64,000 nucleotides of DNA from Myxocyprinus asiaticus (Eukaryota; Chordata; Actinopteri; Cypriniformes; Catostomidae): positions 16,213,001 through 16,277,000 of the forward strand of contig NC_059346.1 of assembly GCF_019703515.2 (NCBI RefSeq), read 5' to 3'. The position numbers were made by a program, and so were the translations under genes. Below the pieces are notes generated by a model. That model did not search any database. It saw only the letters and a list, made by a program, of their open reading frames with translations, and was not told the DNA's origin. Positions 13,831-23,730 of this stretch are shown in pieces. The stretch's first letter is position 1. Every line of letters starts with the position of its first letter.

Positions 13831-14313
13831 TGTTACACCTGCTGCGCCTGCTATCTCTCCTGTACGCCACCAGAGGTCGCCATCTCCAGAGTACTAACAT
13901 TTCACGAACTACATTTCCCATAATCCTCTGGTCAGACTGATTATTCTCCCACCTGTTCCACATTAACTCTGTCTATTTAAGTTCCCTGTTTATACGCATT
14001 TATTGCGAATTCTTGTTTGCCTGGTCTACATTTCTGAGTGTTATTCACCATTCCTGGTTTCCCTGTGTTTTGACTCCTGCCTGTTCTTTGTATTTCCCAG
14101 CCTGCTAGTGTGTTTTTGGATTTATTGCTTGTTTACTGGATTACTCCTCTGCCTTTCGGATTTACTTGGTTTGCCTTTCTGGACTGTCTGCCTGTGTACC
14201 GAACCCTTGCCTGCCTTTTGTTTTTCCTTTATTTTGCTACTTTGTTTTACTATTTATACTGTTATTAAACTGCACATGGATCTTAACACAATTGCCCTGG
14301 CGTCTTCGTTACA
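13831..14313 (+). mobile_element. Solo LTR with 5-bp target duplication GACAG
   Basis: The 483-bp segment starts TGTTACACC and ends CTTCGTTACA, so it has the TG...CA termini of an LTR. GACAG is duplicated exactly at 13826-13830 and 14314-14318, the 5-bp duplication expected of LTR-retrotransposon integration. A TATA-like TATTTAAG near 13974 and an AT-rich TATTAAACTGCAC near 14260 fit a promoter and 3'-end processing region, giving plus orientation. No internal retroelement sequence adjoins it, so it is a solo LTR left by recombination between paired LTRs. Family (Gypsy or another) cannot be assigned from the LTR alone. Confidence 0.9.
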
Positions 14314-14572
14314 GACAGCTATATGTTGCTAAATTACAGTTGCATACTGTAGCTGTAAAAACAGTATCTAGCTGTTAATTTCAGCAACAGCAAGACAGTT
14401 AATTTACAGTAACTTGCTGGCAACCCTGCTGCCAATTCTTTACTGTTTTTTGACAGGAAAATCTTTAAAAGTGTGATGCAAGTACTTTTTTCAAGATTTC
14501 ATTATATGACACCAACCAGCATGACAGTAGACACAGACATATAGAGACATAAAGGGCAGAGAGATTACTTAC

Positions 14573-14811
14573 CAATGATATATGTCAGCAGTAGGGCCAG
14601 AGTCAGCGTAATTGCGCTTGCGCTCAGAGCTGTACATTTCCAGTTGCAGCAACGGTATGGTTTACTGAACGAGAAGAGCGGTCTGGAAAGGGTGGTTCTG
14701 GGTAGTGGCCTCGGGGGCGGGGAATACACCGTGCTGGACGTGAGAGGGTAATTTTGATTGGCTGCGTTGAAAATGGCAGACGAACCAGAGCCGTGCTTGA
14801 ACAGGAAGTGT
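14573..14811 (-). CDS. tenm1: Teneurin exon: end of intracellular domain and start of transmembrane helix
   Basis: This 239-bp minus-strand exon is bounded by acceptor TATTTACAG (ending at 14812) and donor G|GTAAGT (14572-14567). It supplies one base completing an arginine codon, then 79 codons, then one base of the next codon. The peptide starts [12 protein letters not shown], runs through a polar proline-rich segment with [14 protein letters not shown], then [13 protein letters not shown] and a hydrophobic stretch ending ALLLTYII, the start of the single membrane span. Teneurins are large type II membrane adhesion proteins of neurons that act in synaptic partner matching. The [10 protein letters not shown] motif is what I recall for teneurin-1; other paralogues differ there. 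The previous exon is at 36191-36428; the next (extracellular) exon lies outside the window. Confidence 0.95.
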
Positions 14812-14814
14812 CTG

Positions 14815-16975
14815 TAAATAGGTAACAACATGTTACATTATGTCTGACCTGTCAGTCAATTTATTATTTAATAGCTCAACATAACACATTATTATACCTG
14901 GAAAACAGAGTCAGGCAGAGAGAGAGAAAGAAAGAGATGGAATAACAGAGTATGAGAAAAAGAAAGAGGTGCAATCAGACTGTGAAATCTCACATGCTTT
15001 GGCTAATTGGAGTCATTTGCTCTCTTTAATTACAGATATTTAGCACCAGAGATTAATGAGCTATTATTAATAGATAACATCCCTTAGATTAATTATAATA
15101 TTAATTACACAAAGGAGTCCATTCTTAGAGTAATTAAAAGGTGCCTACTTAAAAACAATTTACTCCAGCCTTGTGCTGTAATGCCAACTAATGTATGGAT
15201 GTGTACGATTTTAGGTTAAAATGCATAAAAATGTATATTTTAGTGCTGTAACTGGTAAATTTTTTTTTCCAGATATGTTTTTCACCATTATTAATCATAA
15301 TAAAGCTTTTTTAGTTCACTTAAAAAGTCCTGCAGAGACAAATTAGTTTTAAAAAATACAAATAGACTTAAATTAGATCATAAAAACAGCATCCACAGTA
15401 AAAATACTTGAATAAAATAATACTAGGTTTAAATTAGTTGTGGATAAAGAACATCATGTTACACTCTAAGACTAATCAGACTAATCAAGATTAATCAAAG
15501 TTATCAATTTTTATCATGATATAAGCCATAATCTGTATAGTGTGTGAGACACACAAACACAGATATTTAACCCTGTGGACATGTCAGAGAGAAGACAATC
15601 AGATAGACAGATAGCCAAGGGGAAATTGGTTAAAGCTTTTAGGTTAAAAGCCCAAAGGCAACAGACGGAAGACCTTCGAATTCCCAAGATACACCTGGAT
15701 TCACAACAGTAATTGATCACTCTGCCAAATCAGATAATCTGGATTTACTATGTGCTGGAATATAAAAGGGCAAATGTGTGTGTAACTCTTCCAAAGAGAC
15801 AAAAGAGTCAATCAATAAGGCCCCCAAATCATTGATAGATAGATCAGTCTTAACACATTTACATGTTTATATGCTGATGAGGCGAAAAAGGCATCATGAC
15901 ATCAATATTGATTGAAGACGACAGGAAAAACTGAACATGCACACACACACATATCAAAAGTTTCTTTTTATATAATAGCAGGCAGCACTGACTTCTACTG
16001 TTCTTTAAATTGAGCTAATTATAATTACTATACCATAACATAACCCTACCCCCTACAGACATTTTAAGTTTTTATTAAAACATTGTTTTACCCATTTTTA
16101 AAATTGTTTTTATTGTTGTGACTTCCCAAAGGTTCACACAAAATAGGTTGTTACAGATTTTACAATATTTCTGGGGATATTTAGTCCCCACTAATTTAGC
16201 AAAACCTCATTCTGCTTACACAAAGACTACAGCAAAAGTAAATAGTTTATACAAAAATAAAATACAAATATCATATTTATATTACAATTTACGTTCCTGG
16301 CAAATGCTCTCCTACCAGAGTGACCAAAATTAGGTAACTAGAGAAAGACGTTAAAATGTAAAGAAAAACTCATAGTGCAGATACTGTTGCAGCAGGGCTA
16401 AAAAGATATGTACAAAATGCTAATTTGTTTACAGTGTTTTACAGGGTTGCTATACAAAGGCCTGAAAAGAGCATTTAAATGAGCATGCAATGGTAGAATG
16501 AGGCTTGAGACTGAGAGAAAAATGACAGTTTATCGCCACCATAAATAAAGAGAAACTTAATTTCACACTTAGACACGCAGAACTAATCCTGTCTTTATTT
16601 ACTGTAGAATAAATAAATAACAATTAACACTCAGAAAAACAAAGAGAAAGGCTGAGATGGAGGGAAAGAGAGACGAAAAGACAGACAGAAAGAAAGATGT
16701 GCGAACACAGGAGATCACAGTTTTACAAATCAGATTTCTACAGTCTGAAAATATTCTATTACACAGACTGTGTTTCTCACTCAAATCACCTTGCATTATG
16801 ATGGAACATGTCTAATTAACTGCATCTTGATTTTATACCAAGCACTTCTGATAAACTGTGAAATTTGGCACATTTGAAAGGAAACAATTAGAATTAACAT
16901 TATTTTTTTAAATAATTTCTATTGATTTGTATGATTTTGTATATTTGAATGTATTAATATTCAATTATATTAAAT
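14815..16975. other. Start of the 21.4-kb intron, nothing firmly recognised
   Basis: Immediately upstream (transcript sense) of the transmembrane exon. Contains short GA-rich tracts near 14920-14970 and 16650-16690 and an ACCCTACCCCCTACAGACATT stretch near 16040 of a kind scattered through fish repeats. No exon, RNA gene or complete element found. Confidence 0.45.
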
Positions 16976-16984
16976 CTGTGGGGG

Positions 16985-17220
16985 GCCAAATAGGAAATAA
17001 TTATATAAAATCTGAATATATAGTTGTTAATCCAGAATATATAGTTGTAATTTGAATACATAAATATAAATCCGAATATATACTTGTAAATCCGAATATA
17101 TACTTGTAATCCAGAATATATAAATTTAAATCCGAATTTATACTTGTAAATCCAAATATATAAATATAAATCTGAATATCTGGTTGGAAATCTGAATATA
17201 TAAATATGAATTGGAATATA
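16985..17220. repeat. Left-arm ~20-bp tandem array (part 1)
   Basis: Roughly eleven imperfect units of AATCCGAATATATA followed by GTTGTA, CTTGTA or AATATA. The array is cut at a TA by the Tc1-like insertion and resumes at 18735 in the same phase (GTTGTAAATCCTGAATATATC). Confidence 0.85.
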
Positions 17221-18734
17221 TACACTGCGTGCACAATTATTAGGCAAATTGTATTCCTCAGGATTAATTTTATTGTTGAACAAACACAATGCTCTCAGTC
17301 AATCCAGAATGTTATTGAACCTCAAACCTGAATGTCTAACAAAGGAAAAGTGGGGGATATATAAGTGTGCACAATTATTAGGCAACTATTAGTGTGCACA
17401 ATTATTTGGTAACTAAATTACAAAAATAATTTCTCTCAACTCAATTGTTTATTCTAAATTTTTTGAGTAAGTGCAACAAATAAGTAACACAAAATGACAA
17501 TTAAATAAAATTTTTGGCCTTTCAAAAATATTCAGTGACCAATATAGCCACCCTTCTTTTCAATAACTGCCATGAGCCTTCCATGCATGGAGTCTGTCAG
17601 TTTCTTGATCTGTTCACGATCAACTTTTGCTGAAGCAGCAACCACAGCCTCCCAAATGCTGTTCAAAGAGGTGTATTGTCTTCCCTCACTGTAAATCTCA
17701 CATTTGAGAAGGGCCCACAAGTTCTCAGTAGGATTTAAGTCAGGTGAGGAAAGGGCCAAGTCATTATTTGGGCATATCTGAGGCCCTTGCTGGCTAGCCA
17801 AGCAGTGGAGTACTTGGTTGCATGTCATGGAGCATTGTCCTGCATAAAGATCATGGCCTTCTTGAATGCTGAGGACTTCTTCCTGTACCACTGTTTGAAG
17901 AAAGTACTTTCCAGAATCTGGCAGTAGGTTTGGGAGTTGAGTTTCATTCCATCTTCAACTCGAAAAGGTCCAACTACCTCATCCTTAATGACAGCAGCCC
18001 ATACCAGTACCCCTCCTCCACCTTGCTGGCATCTGACTCGAAGTAGTGTCCATTAGCCCATCCATCTGGTCCATCAAGAGTCTCTCTCATTTCATCTGTC
18101 CATCAAACCTTTGAAAAATCTGTCTTCAGGTATTTCTTTGCCCAATCTTGACGCTTCAACATGAATCTTATTCAGTGGTGGTCGTGTTTCAGCTTTCTTG
18201 ACCTTGGCCATGTCTCTGAGCACTTGACACCTTGTACTTCTGGACACTCCAGGTAGGTTGCAGTTCTGGAAAATGGTGGCACTGGAGGATAATGGGTTCC
18301 TGGTTTAATTATCCTCAAGTCTTTTTAAGTTAATTTGCGCCTTTTCTTCTCCATGCATTTTTTTTTTGCGTCCCAGTTGACTATTCGCAACAAAACGTTG
18401 TAATGTCCGGTGGTCATGCCTCAATAGTTTAGCTATTTCAAGAGTGTTGCATGCCTCTGAAAGGCATTTTAAAATTTTTGACTTTTCAATGTAGTTAAAA
18501 AAAAATTTTGGCCCATTTTACCTGAGGTAATGAAGCTGCCTAATAATTATGCACACCTTGATATAAGGTTTTCTGTAAGATTTTCGCCACACCCTCCCTC
18601 ATTACACAAATACATATCACCTGAAAATGATTGAATCCAATAAGCATTCAAGTTTATATGGTTTGGAGTTGGAAAATGTGCATGGAAATAATGATAAGAT
18701 CAGAATACTCACTAATAATTGTGCACGCAGTGTA
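17221..18734 (-). mobile_element. Tc1-like DNA transposon, defective
   Basis: The outer ends are perfect inverted repeats: TACACTGCGTGCACAATTAT on the left and its complement ending GCACGCAGTGTA on the right, each beginning or ending at a TA as expected for Tc1/mariner insertion. Internal copies of TGTGCACAATTATTAGGCAA near 17369-17410 and the TGCCTAATAATTATGCACA at 18538 give the subterminal direct/inverted repeat layout of many Tc1-like elements. It interrupts the ~20-bp repeat array, restoring a continuous unit when removed. The transposase on the minus strand is broken. Confidence 0.92.
17532..18510 (-). pseudogene. Tc1-like transposase, frameshifted remnant
   Basis: Reading right to left, an N-terminal helix-turn-helix region (about 18400-18510) is followed by a DDE catalytic domain. 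The clearest part is the C-terminal 119 residues (17532-17891) containing SPDLNPTENLWALLK, the block with the third catalytic acidic residue of Tc1 transposases, then a tail ending KKGGYIGH. Just upstream, the MQDNAP block with the second catalytic aspartate is present in the DNA but in another frame, and further shifts break the first block (WTDE...DGPDGWA). A functional enzyme cannot be made from this copy. Confidence 0.9.
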
Positions 18735-18866
18735 GTTGTAAATCCTGAATATATCATTGTACATCCTGATTATATAGTTGTTAATTTTCAATATATCAAT
18801 ACAAATCTGAATATATATTTGTAAATCCTGAATATATAAATATAAATCCGAATATATAGTTATAAC
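18735..18866. repeat. Left-arm ~20-bp tandem array (part 2)
   Basis: About six further units (for example TCCTGAATATATCATTGTACA) continue the array interrupted by the Tc1-like element. Confidence 0.8.
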
Positions 18867-19155
18867 GTTATGATCAGGCATGATCATAGACAGATGTTCT
18901 TAAACCAAAAGATTAATTAAAACAAGATTGAATGTCTAAATAATTCAGTATTGTACAATGATTATCCAAATCAGTTATCCAGACCAAATGGAGACTTTTT
19001 CTGCTTTTCAAAATTGAAGGCTGGCCGCAACATGGAGTTGTTAAGAGATCTAGCACATTTCCATTTGCAGCTGGCAATCCAAAAAGAATTCTCACTTGTT
19101 ATGTGTGGAAAGCTGGCTGATTATGATAATCATGGTGCAAAACAAATAATTATAT
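18867..19155. other. Central spacer of the foldback element
   Basis: Non-repetitive DNA between the inverted arrays. Both strands have ~60-70-codon frames, for example minus 18913-19095 with MRILFGLPAANGNVLDLL. I recognise no transposase family and see no catalytic motif, so coding status is unknown. Confidence 0.4.
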
Positions 19156-19159
19156 TAAA

Positions 19160-19706
19160 GGAATAGTTCACCCAAAAATACAAATTTACTCACCCTCAGG
19201 CCATCCAAGATGTATCTGAGTTTCTTTCTTCATCAAAACAGAATTTAAGACTTTCAGGATTTAAATTCAGGCCTCCTCTTCTAAACAATGCAAGTGAATG
19301 TACTCCATTTTTTTACGGTCCAAAATGCATATTTAGGGTGCATCAAAATAATCCACAAGACTCAAGTCGATAAATAAAGTTCTTCTGAACACAAATGATT
19401 GATTATTTTGAGAAACAAAATATTTTTTAACAAAAAATTTTCGTTTCCGTACATCTCTGTTACGTGCGCTCATGAGAGGGATGACGTAAGCTTGTTGGTA
19501 AGGTCACGTATCACGTGGAGGCAGGAAGCGCATCATTGTTTACATTGTTGTTTTTTTATTATTATTTGGCAATGATTTTTTATTTTATATTGTTTTAAAA
19601 TTGTTTTGGAATGTTTTTGTTTGTGAACGGCGCTTGGTCTGTGCAAGTTTCTATTATAAACAATGACGTGCTTCCTGTCTCCTCCTCCTTCGGGTGAACT
19701 ATTCCT
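19160..19706. mobile_element. TTAA-flanked miniature inverted-repeat element
   Basis: The left end AAGGAATAGTTCACCC and the right end GGGTGAACTATTCCT are inverted repeats; TTAA lies on each side (19156-19159, 19707-19710). The sequence CACCCAAAAATACAAATTTACTCACCCTC just inside is typical of a very abundant cyprinid family. 547 bp, no coding capacity. TTAA could be the target duplication or part of the terminal repeat. Confidence 0.8.
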
Positions 19707-19804
19707 TTAATAATTATATTAAGCATGTTATATAAATGTTTAGTCATATATGGAAAATTAGAGCTTGTCTATCAATAAGCCTGATCAAAAAGTGATTTTA
19801 TAAA

Positions 19805-20008
19805 AATATATTCAGACTTAATGAGTATTTATTCAGATTAATATTTATATATTCAGACTTAAAACTATATCTTCAGGACTTACAACTATATATTCAGATT
19901 TATATTTACCTATTCAGGATTTATAACTATAAATTCAGATTTATATTTATATATTCAGATTTATATTAATATATTCAAACTTAAAACTATATATTCAGAA
20001 TTGACAAC
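19805..20008. repeat. Right-arm ~20-bp tandem array, inverted relative to the left arm
   Basis: About ten units such as TATATTCAGACTTAAAACTA and TTCAGATTTATATTTATATA. These are reverse complements of the left-arm units. The array is interrupted by the LTR element and ends at 22204-22250. Confidence 0.8.
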
Positions 20009-20434
20009 TGTCAGGTGTATTTTGTTGATTCATGTCTTTTATTTTGAAAAGTTTAGTTCCTGTTCCCTAGTCATGTGATCTCTTGTTTTCCCTCCATGTT
20101 CATGTGCCATGTTTTCATTGGTTTATTGTTTAATTAGCTTGTTATCAGTTCTGTTTGTTCATTGGTTTATGTTCTCCCATGTCTTGTATTTAAGCCCTCA
20201 TGTTTTCATTGTCTAGTGGTCAAGTATTGGATGTGATCGTAGATGTTTATGTCAGGCCACATTTATGTCAAGCCATGGTTAAATCAAGTCAAGCAATGTC
20301 CATGTTTATGTTTAGTTTAGTTCACGTGTAGTCAGGGTTATTGGTTTTCACTTTGTAAATAAACTGCACTTGGGTTCTTCATCTCATCATCGTCTTCGTC
20401 ATTGCCATCATTGTCAGCAGCCAACATCGTTACA
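20009..20434 (+). repeat. 5' LTR
   Basis: Begins TGTCAGGTGTATTTTG and ends CAACATCGTTACA. Contains GTATTTAAGCCC (20186-20197) as a possible TATA element and AATAAACTGCAC (20359-20370) as a likely polyadenylation signal. Confidence 0.92.
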
Positions 20435-20715
20435 GAATACTTGACCCAACCATGAACCCAGCAGTTCGGCTTCTGCACCTACGTCAGGGGAATCGTCCCC
20501 TGGAGGACTATGTGGAGATTTTGCGATCTGGCTTTCCAGGTGGACTTTAATGAGGTTGCCCTCAAAGACTGTTTTAGATTTGGACTGAATGAGTCCATTT
20601 CTTTTTTTGATGACTGGCGGTCGCAGTTCCCTCAGCCTGGCTCAATATATCGACCTCACCCTACAGTTCATTGGTTCCCCGTTCACTGTGGGGGAGGCGG
20701 ATGCCGAGCCAGAGT

Positions 20716-20835
20716 TCCACGTCATGGCCGCCGCCGAGCCAGAGGTCCACGTCATGGCCGCCGCCGAGCCAGAGGTCCACGTCATGGCCGCCGCCGAGAC
20801 AGAGGTCCACGTCATGGCCGCCAAGCCAGAGTTTC
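20716..20835. repeat. 30-bp minisatellite in the LTR element
   Basis: Four to five copies of a 30-bp unit containing GAGGTCCACGTCATGGCCGC, encoding the repeated EVHVMAAAEP peptide. Confidence 0.85.
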
Positions 20836-20865
20836 TAGTCATGGTCGCTGAGCTAGCGCCATCTT

Positions 20866-21060
20866 TTGCTCCATGCCACGTCACAGCAACGCCTCAGCCT
20901 GCTCCATGCCACGTCACAGCAACGCCTCAGCCTGCTCCATGCCACGTCACAGCAACGCCTCAGCCTGCTCCATGCCACGTCACAGCAACGCCTCAGCCTG
21001 CTCCATGCCACGTCACAGCAACGCCTCAGCCTGCTCCATGCCACGTCACAGCCACACCTG
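20866..21060. repeat. 33-bp minisatellite, six copies
   Basis: Six almost identical 33-bp units containing GCTCCATGCCACGTCACAGC. They stay open in all plus frames and one minus frame because the unit length is a multiple of three and contains no stop. Confidence 0.95.
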
Positions 21061-21778
21061 AGCAGTGGGACCTGGAGATGGTTCCCACCCTTATACCCAC
21101 CCTTAGTTCTCCTGAACAGGCAAGGGGAACTTTCGGCCCTCCGACCCCGCCTGGACCCTCTGAGCCCTGGACTTCGCCTTGGCCTGTCAGTCCCTCGACA
21201 TTGCCTCAGCTCTGCGTTCCCTCGGCTCCACTGTGGTCCTTCAGCCTGTCGGCTTTGCCGGGGTCCCTCGTCCCTCCGGCTCCTCCTTGGTCTGTCGGTC
21301 ACCTGGCTCCGCTTTGGCTCTCCGATCCTCTGGCTGCGCCTCGTCCCTCCGATCTGTCAGCTTCACCGGGGACCTCCTTCCCTACGGCTCCACCTTGGTC
21401 CTCAGTCCCACCGGCTCCACCTCAGTCTTCCGATCCCCCAGCTCCGCCTTGCTCCTCCGAGCCTCCAGCACCGCCTTGGTCCTCCCTGCCATTCGCTCCA
21501 CCCTGGCCCTTCGAGTCTTTGGCTACTCTCCGGGCACCACCTTCCATGGCTCCGCCCCTCGAGCCTCTCACGGCTCCACCTTCCATGGCTCCGCCCCTCG
21601 AGCCTCTCATGGCTTCACCCCCCACAGACTTTGCCTTGGTCCCATGCCCCTCGCCCTTTCTCGCCATGCCACGACCCACACCTCAAGACACCGCCCCCAG
21701 CTCCCTACAGAACTTTGAATTTATGTCATGTTTTACGTGTTTTGTTTATGTGTTGGGGTGTCAGGAGCCACCCCTTAG

Positions 21779-21789
21779 TGGGGGGGATA
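21779..21789 (+). promoter_or_regulatory. Polypurine tract before the 3' LTR
   Basis: GTGGGGGGGATA lies immediately before the TG of the 3' LTR, the position expected for the plus-strand primer of reverse transcription. Confidence 0.75.
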
Positions 21790-22203
21790 TGTCAGGTGTA
21801 TTTTGTTGATTCATGTCTTTTATTTTGAAAAGTTTAGTTCCTGTTCCCTAGTCATGTGATCTCTTGTTTTCCCTCCATGTTCATGTGCCATGTTTTCATT
21901 GGTTTATTGTTTAATTAGCTTGTTATCAGTTCTGTTTGTTCATTGGTTTATGTTCTCCCATGTCTTGTATTTAAGCCCTCATGTTTTCATTGTCTAGTGG
22001 TCAAGTATTGGATGTGATCGTAGATGTTTATGTCAGGCCACGTTTATGTCAAGCCATGTTTAAATCAAGTCAAGCCATGTTTATGTTTAGTTTAGTTCAC
22101 GTGTAGTCAGGGTTATTGGTTTTCACTTTGTAAATAAACTGCACTTGGGTTCTTCATCTCGTCTTCGTCATTGCCATCATTGTCAGCAGCCAACATCGTT
22201 ACA
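21790..22203 (+). repeat. 3' LTR
   Basis: 414 bp, TGTCAGG...ATCGTTACA. Differs from the 5' LTR by two 6-bp deletions (in the AAGTCAAGC and TCATCTCGTC regions) and a few substitutions. Confidence 0.92.
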
Positions 22204-22265
22204 ATAACAATATATTCGGACTTACAAGTATATATTCTGAATTTATATTTACTGTTTGGCCCCCA

Positions 22266-23730
22266 ACATAAATCATTCTAATTTATATAAATGATTTAAA
22301 TAAATGTTTTTAATATTATACACGGTATATTAAAATCACATATTAAAAATATCTCATATTTATATACATACCAATATATGGTAATGACCAGGGCTAGTTG
22401 TCACACTTTTAACTCCAGTGAATATTTCATTGGGCAAATAGGAAAATCGAGGTTACACTGAGACATTTCTGAAGTAAGCCAATCTGTAAACATTAAAATA
22501 CTTAAGTATAGCCACAAGGCCTAAACAATATACATGTTATGCTATGCCAAAAATGCTGTCAATTGAGCTTAACTTGTATTGAACCTGGAATATTCCTTTA
22601 AATTCTTGGCTACAAAATATGTACTGTATAATCTACAGTTTGTCGACTGAACTGGTGAGTGTTCTGAATTATATGCTGATGATTGGGTTGATGCGGGGTG
22701 ATTCTCCTCTGTGCATTAATGTTGTTCTATTGATCCAGATTTAATTGAGAAAGTTCATTTGGGAAAGAGCAACATGTCAGCAGGTATAGACATCACCATG
22801 ACGCTGACACGTTCCCTATACAATGCAAATGTCATCCCGCACTCAGCTCAAGCCCGCTGTTCAAAAAGGGGCCAGAATCACTTAAGCAACCCTTTAATCT
22901 AAGGACTGTGCAGTTGGCTGGATTTTCAAAGCACTCTAACCCCCAAATCTCAACAATAACGTCTGAATGGGTAACATTTGCTCTGCACTCTATTACGAGC
23001 CAAGATACTGTGTTTGTCTATTTAAACTATTAAACAAGCGAGGTTACATTCCTCCAGTCCTGCTGTTAGCTTCTTTCAGACACATTATTCTGTTTGAACG
23101 GCAGGAAGTGATGTTTGAAAAACAGGACTGAAGCTGATGGAAAATACATAAGGGCTCAATTACCCAGCATTCCTCTAATAGCCACCAACACAAACATTCT
23201 ATTGCTGCCTGCTGCTAGTGGTGAGTTTAGAAAAAGTCCTGCCGTGCCTAGCATAGTTCACAATACTTGGAATCTATTATTGGTTGTTGTTTGCAGACAG
23301 CTGGATTCATGTAGTGGTGGCTTTATTGAATAAATATGACAAGGAAGCCTAAACTGTTGAACAATATGAGAAATCTTCCTAAAACAATAACTCCATCACA
23401 CCAGGTACTTGTCAGTTATCCTCTGTTCAGTGGGTATTGGACTGAGCAGTGGCGGCCCATGCATTTTAAGTCTGGGCCTTCAGTGTGATTCATGCCATTA
23501 AGAAAACACAGTTTCACACTGAATAAGACACTCTGTGCCTATGGACATCATACATTATGTCGCAGCCAACGAAAGGCAAAACTTAAAAACGACACTGAAT
23601 GCTCAAGCAAGCCTATTTTTAACTTGTGAAATTAACGTCTCCCGAACTGACATTAAAAATCATAATTTTTCATATGAATCTATTAAGGAGGTCTATAATA
23701 CCTGGAAAAAGCTATTAAATAATATTTGTG
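22266..23730. other. Intronic DNA, nothing recognised
   Basis: No exon, repeat ends or RNA gene identified in about 1.5 kb between the foldback element and the first DIRS copy. Confidence 0.5.

Larger units (their letters stand above)
20452..21809 (+). pseudogene. Gag-like remnant fused to proline-rich tandem-repeat frame
   Basis: An ATG at 20452 opens MNPAVRLLHLRQGNRPLEDY, which resembles the start of gag-like proteins of small fish LTR elements. A frameshift follows near 20515, then FCDLAFQVDFNEVALKDCF in the next frame, and another near 20600. A long frame then runs 20589-21809 (406 codons). It starts near SLSLAQYIDLTLQFIGSPFTVG, goes through about five PEVHVMAAAE-type repeats and six 11-residue PAPCHVTATPQ repeats, and ends in a proline/serine-rich region rich in PPAPPWSS. 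I see no zinc knuckle or enzymatic motif. Whether the long frame is translated is unknown. Confidence 0.6.
20009..22203 (+). mobile_element. Small non-autonomous LTR retrotransposon with paired LTRs
   Basis: Two nearly identical LTRs of 426 bp (20009-20434) and 414 bp (21790-22203), both TGTCAGG...GTTACA, enclose 1355 bp. The LTRs differ mainly by two 6-bp indels, indicating fairly recent insertion. The flanks are ACAAC and ATAAC, a one-mismatch candidate 5-bp duplication. The internal region starts with a gag-like sequence and becomes a repetitive proline-rich frame. No protease, reverse transcriptase, RNase H or integrase is present, so it must depend on an autonomous partner. A purine tract precedes the 3' LTR. 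No obvious tRNA-primer site follows the 5' LTR. It sits inside the right-arm array of the foldback element. Confidence 0.9.
16980..22265. mobile_element. Foldback-type element with inverted arrays of a ~20-bp repeat, host to three nested insertions
   Basis: The left edge GGGGGGCCAAATAG (about 16979) is mirrored by CTGTTTGGCCCCCAACA at 22252-22266. Inside the left edge is an array of ~20-bp units of the form TCCGAATATATA-TTGTAAA (16985-17220, continuing 18735-18866). Inside the right edge the same unit occurs in the opposite orientation, ATTCAGACTTA-AACTATAT (about 19805-20008, continuing 22204-22250). Inverted terminal arrays of short tandem repeats are the architecture of foldback-type DNA transposons. 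Nested inside are a Tc1-like element (17221-18734), a TTAA-flanked miniature element (19160-19706) and an LTR retrotransposon (20009-22203). Without them the element is about 1.0 kb. Superfamily and target duplication are not resolved. Confidence 0.7.

Noticed and set aside
14003..14378. Hydrophobic plus-strand frames resembling a membrane protein
   Set aside because: They lie inside the solo LTR (13831-14313), whose pyrimidine-rich sequence gives artificial Leu/Phe/Cys runs.
20653..21302. Long minus-strand and alternative plus-strand frames across the minisatellites
   Set aside because: They arise because the 30- and 33-bp repeats are multiples of three and lack stops; they are shadows of the proline-rich frame with no independent family resemblance.
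17000..22250. Regular ~20-bp repeats as a CRISPR array
   Set aside because: Units are contiguous and imperfect without distinct spacers, occur as inverted arrays in a vertebrate transposon, and no cas genes exist here.
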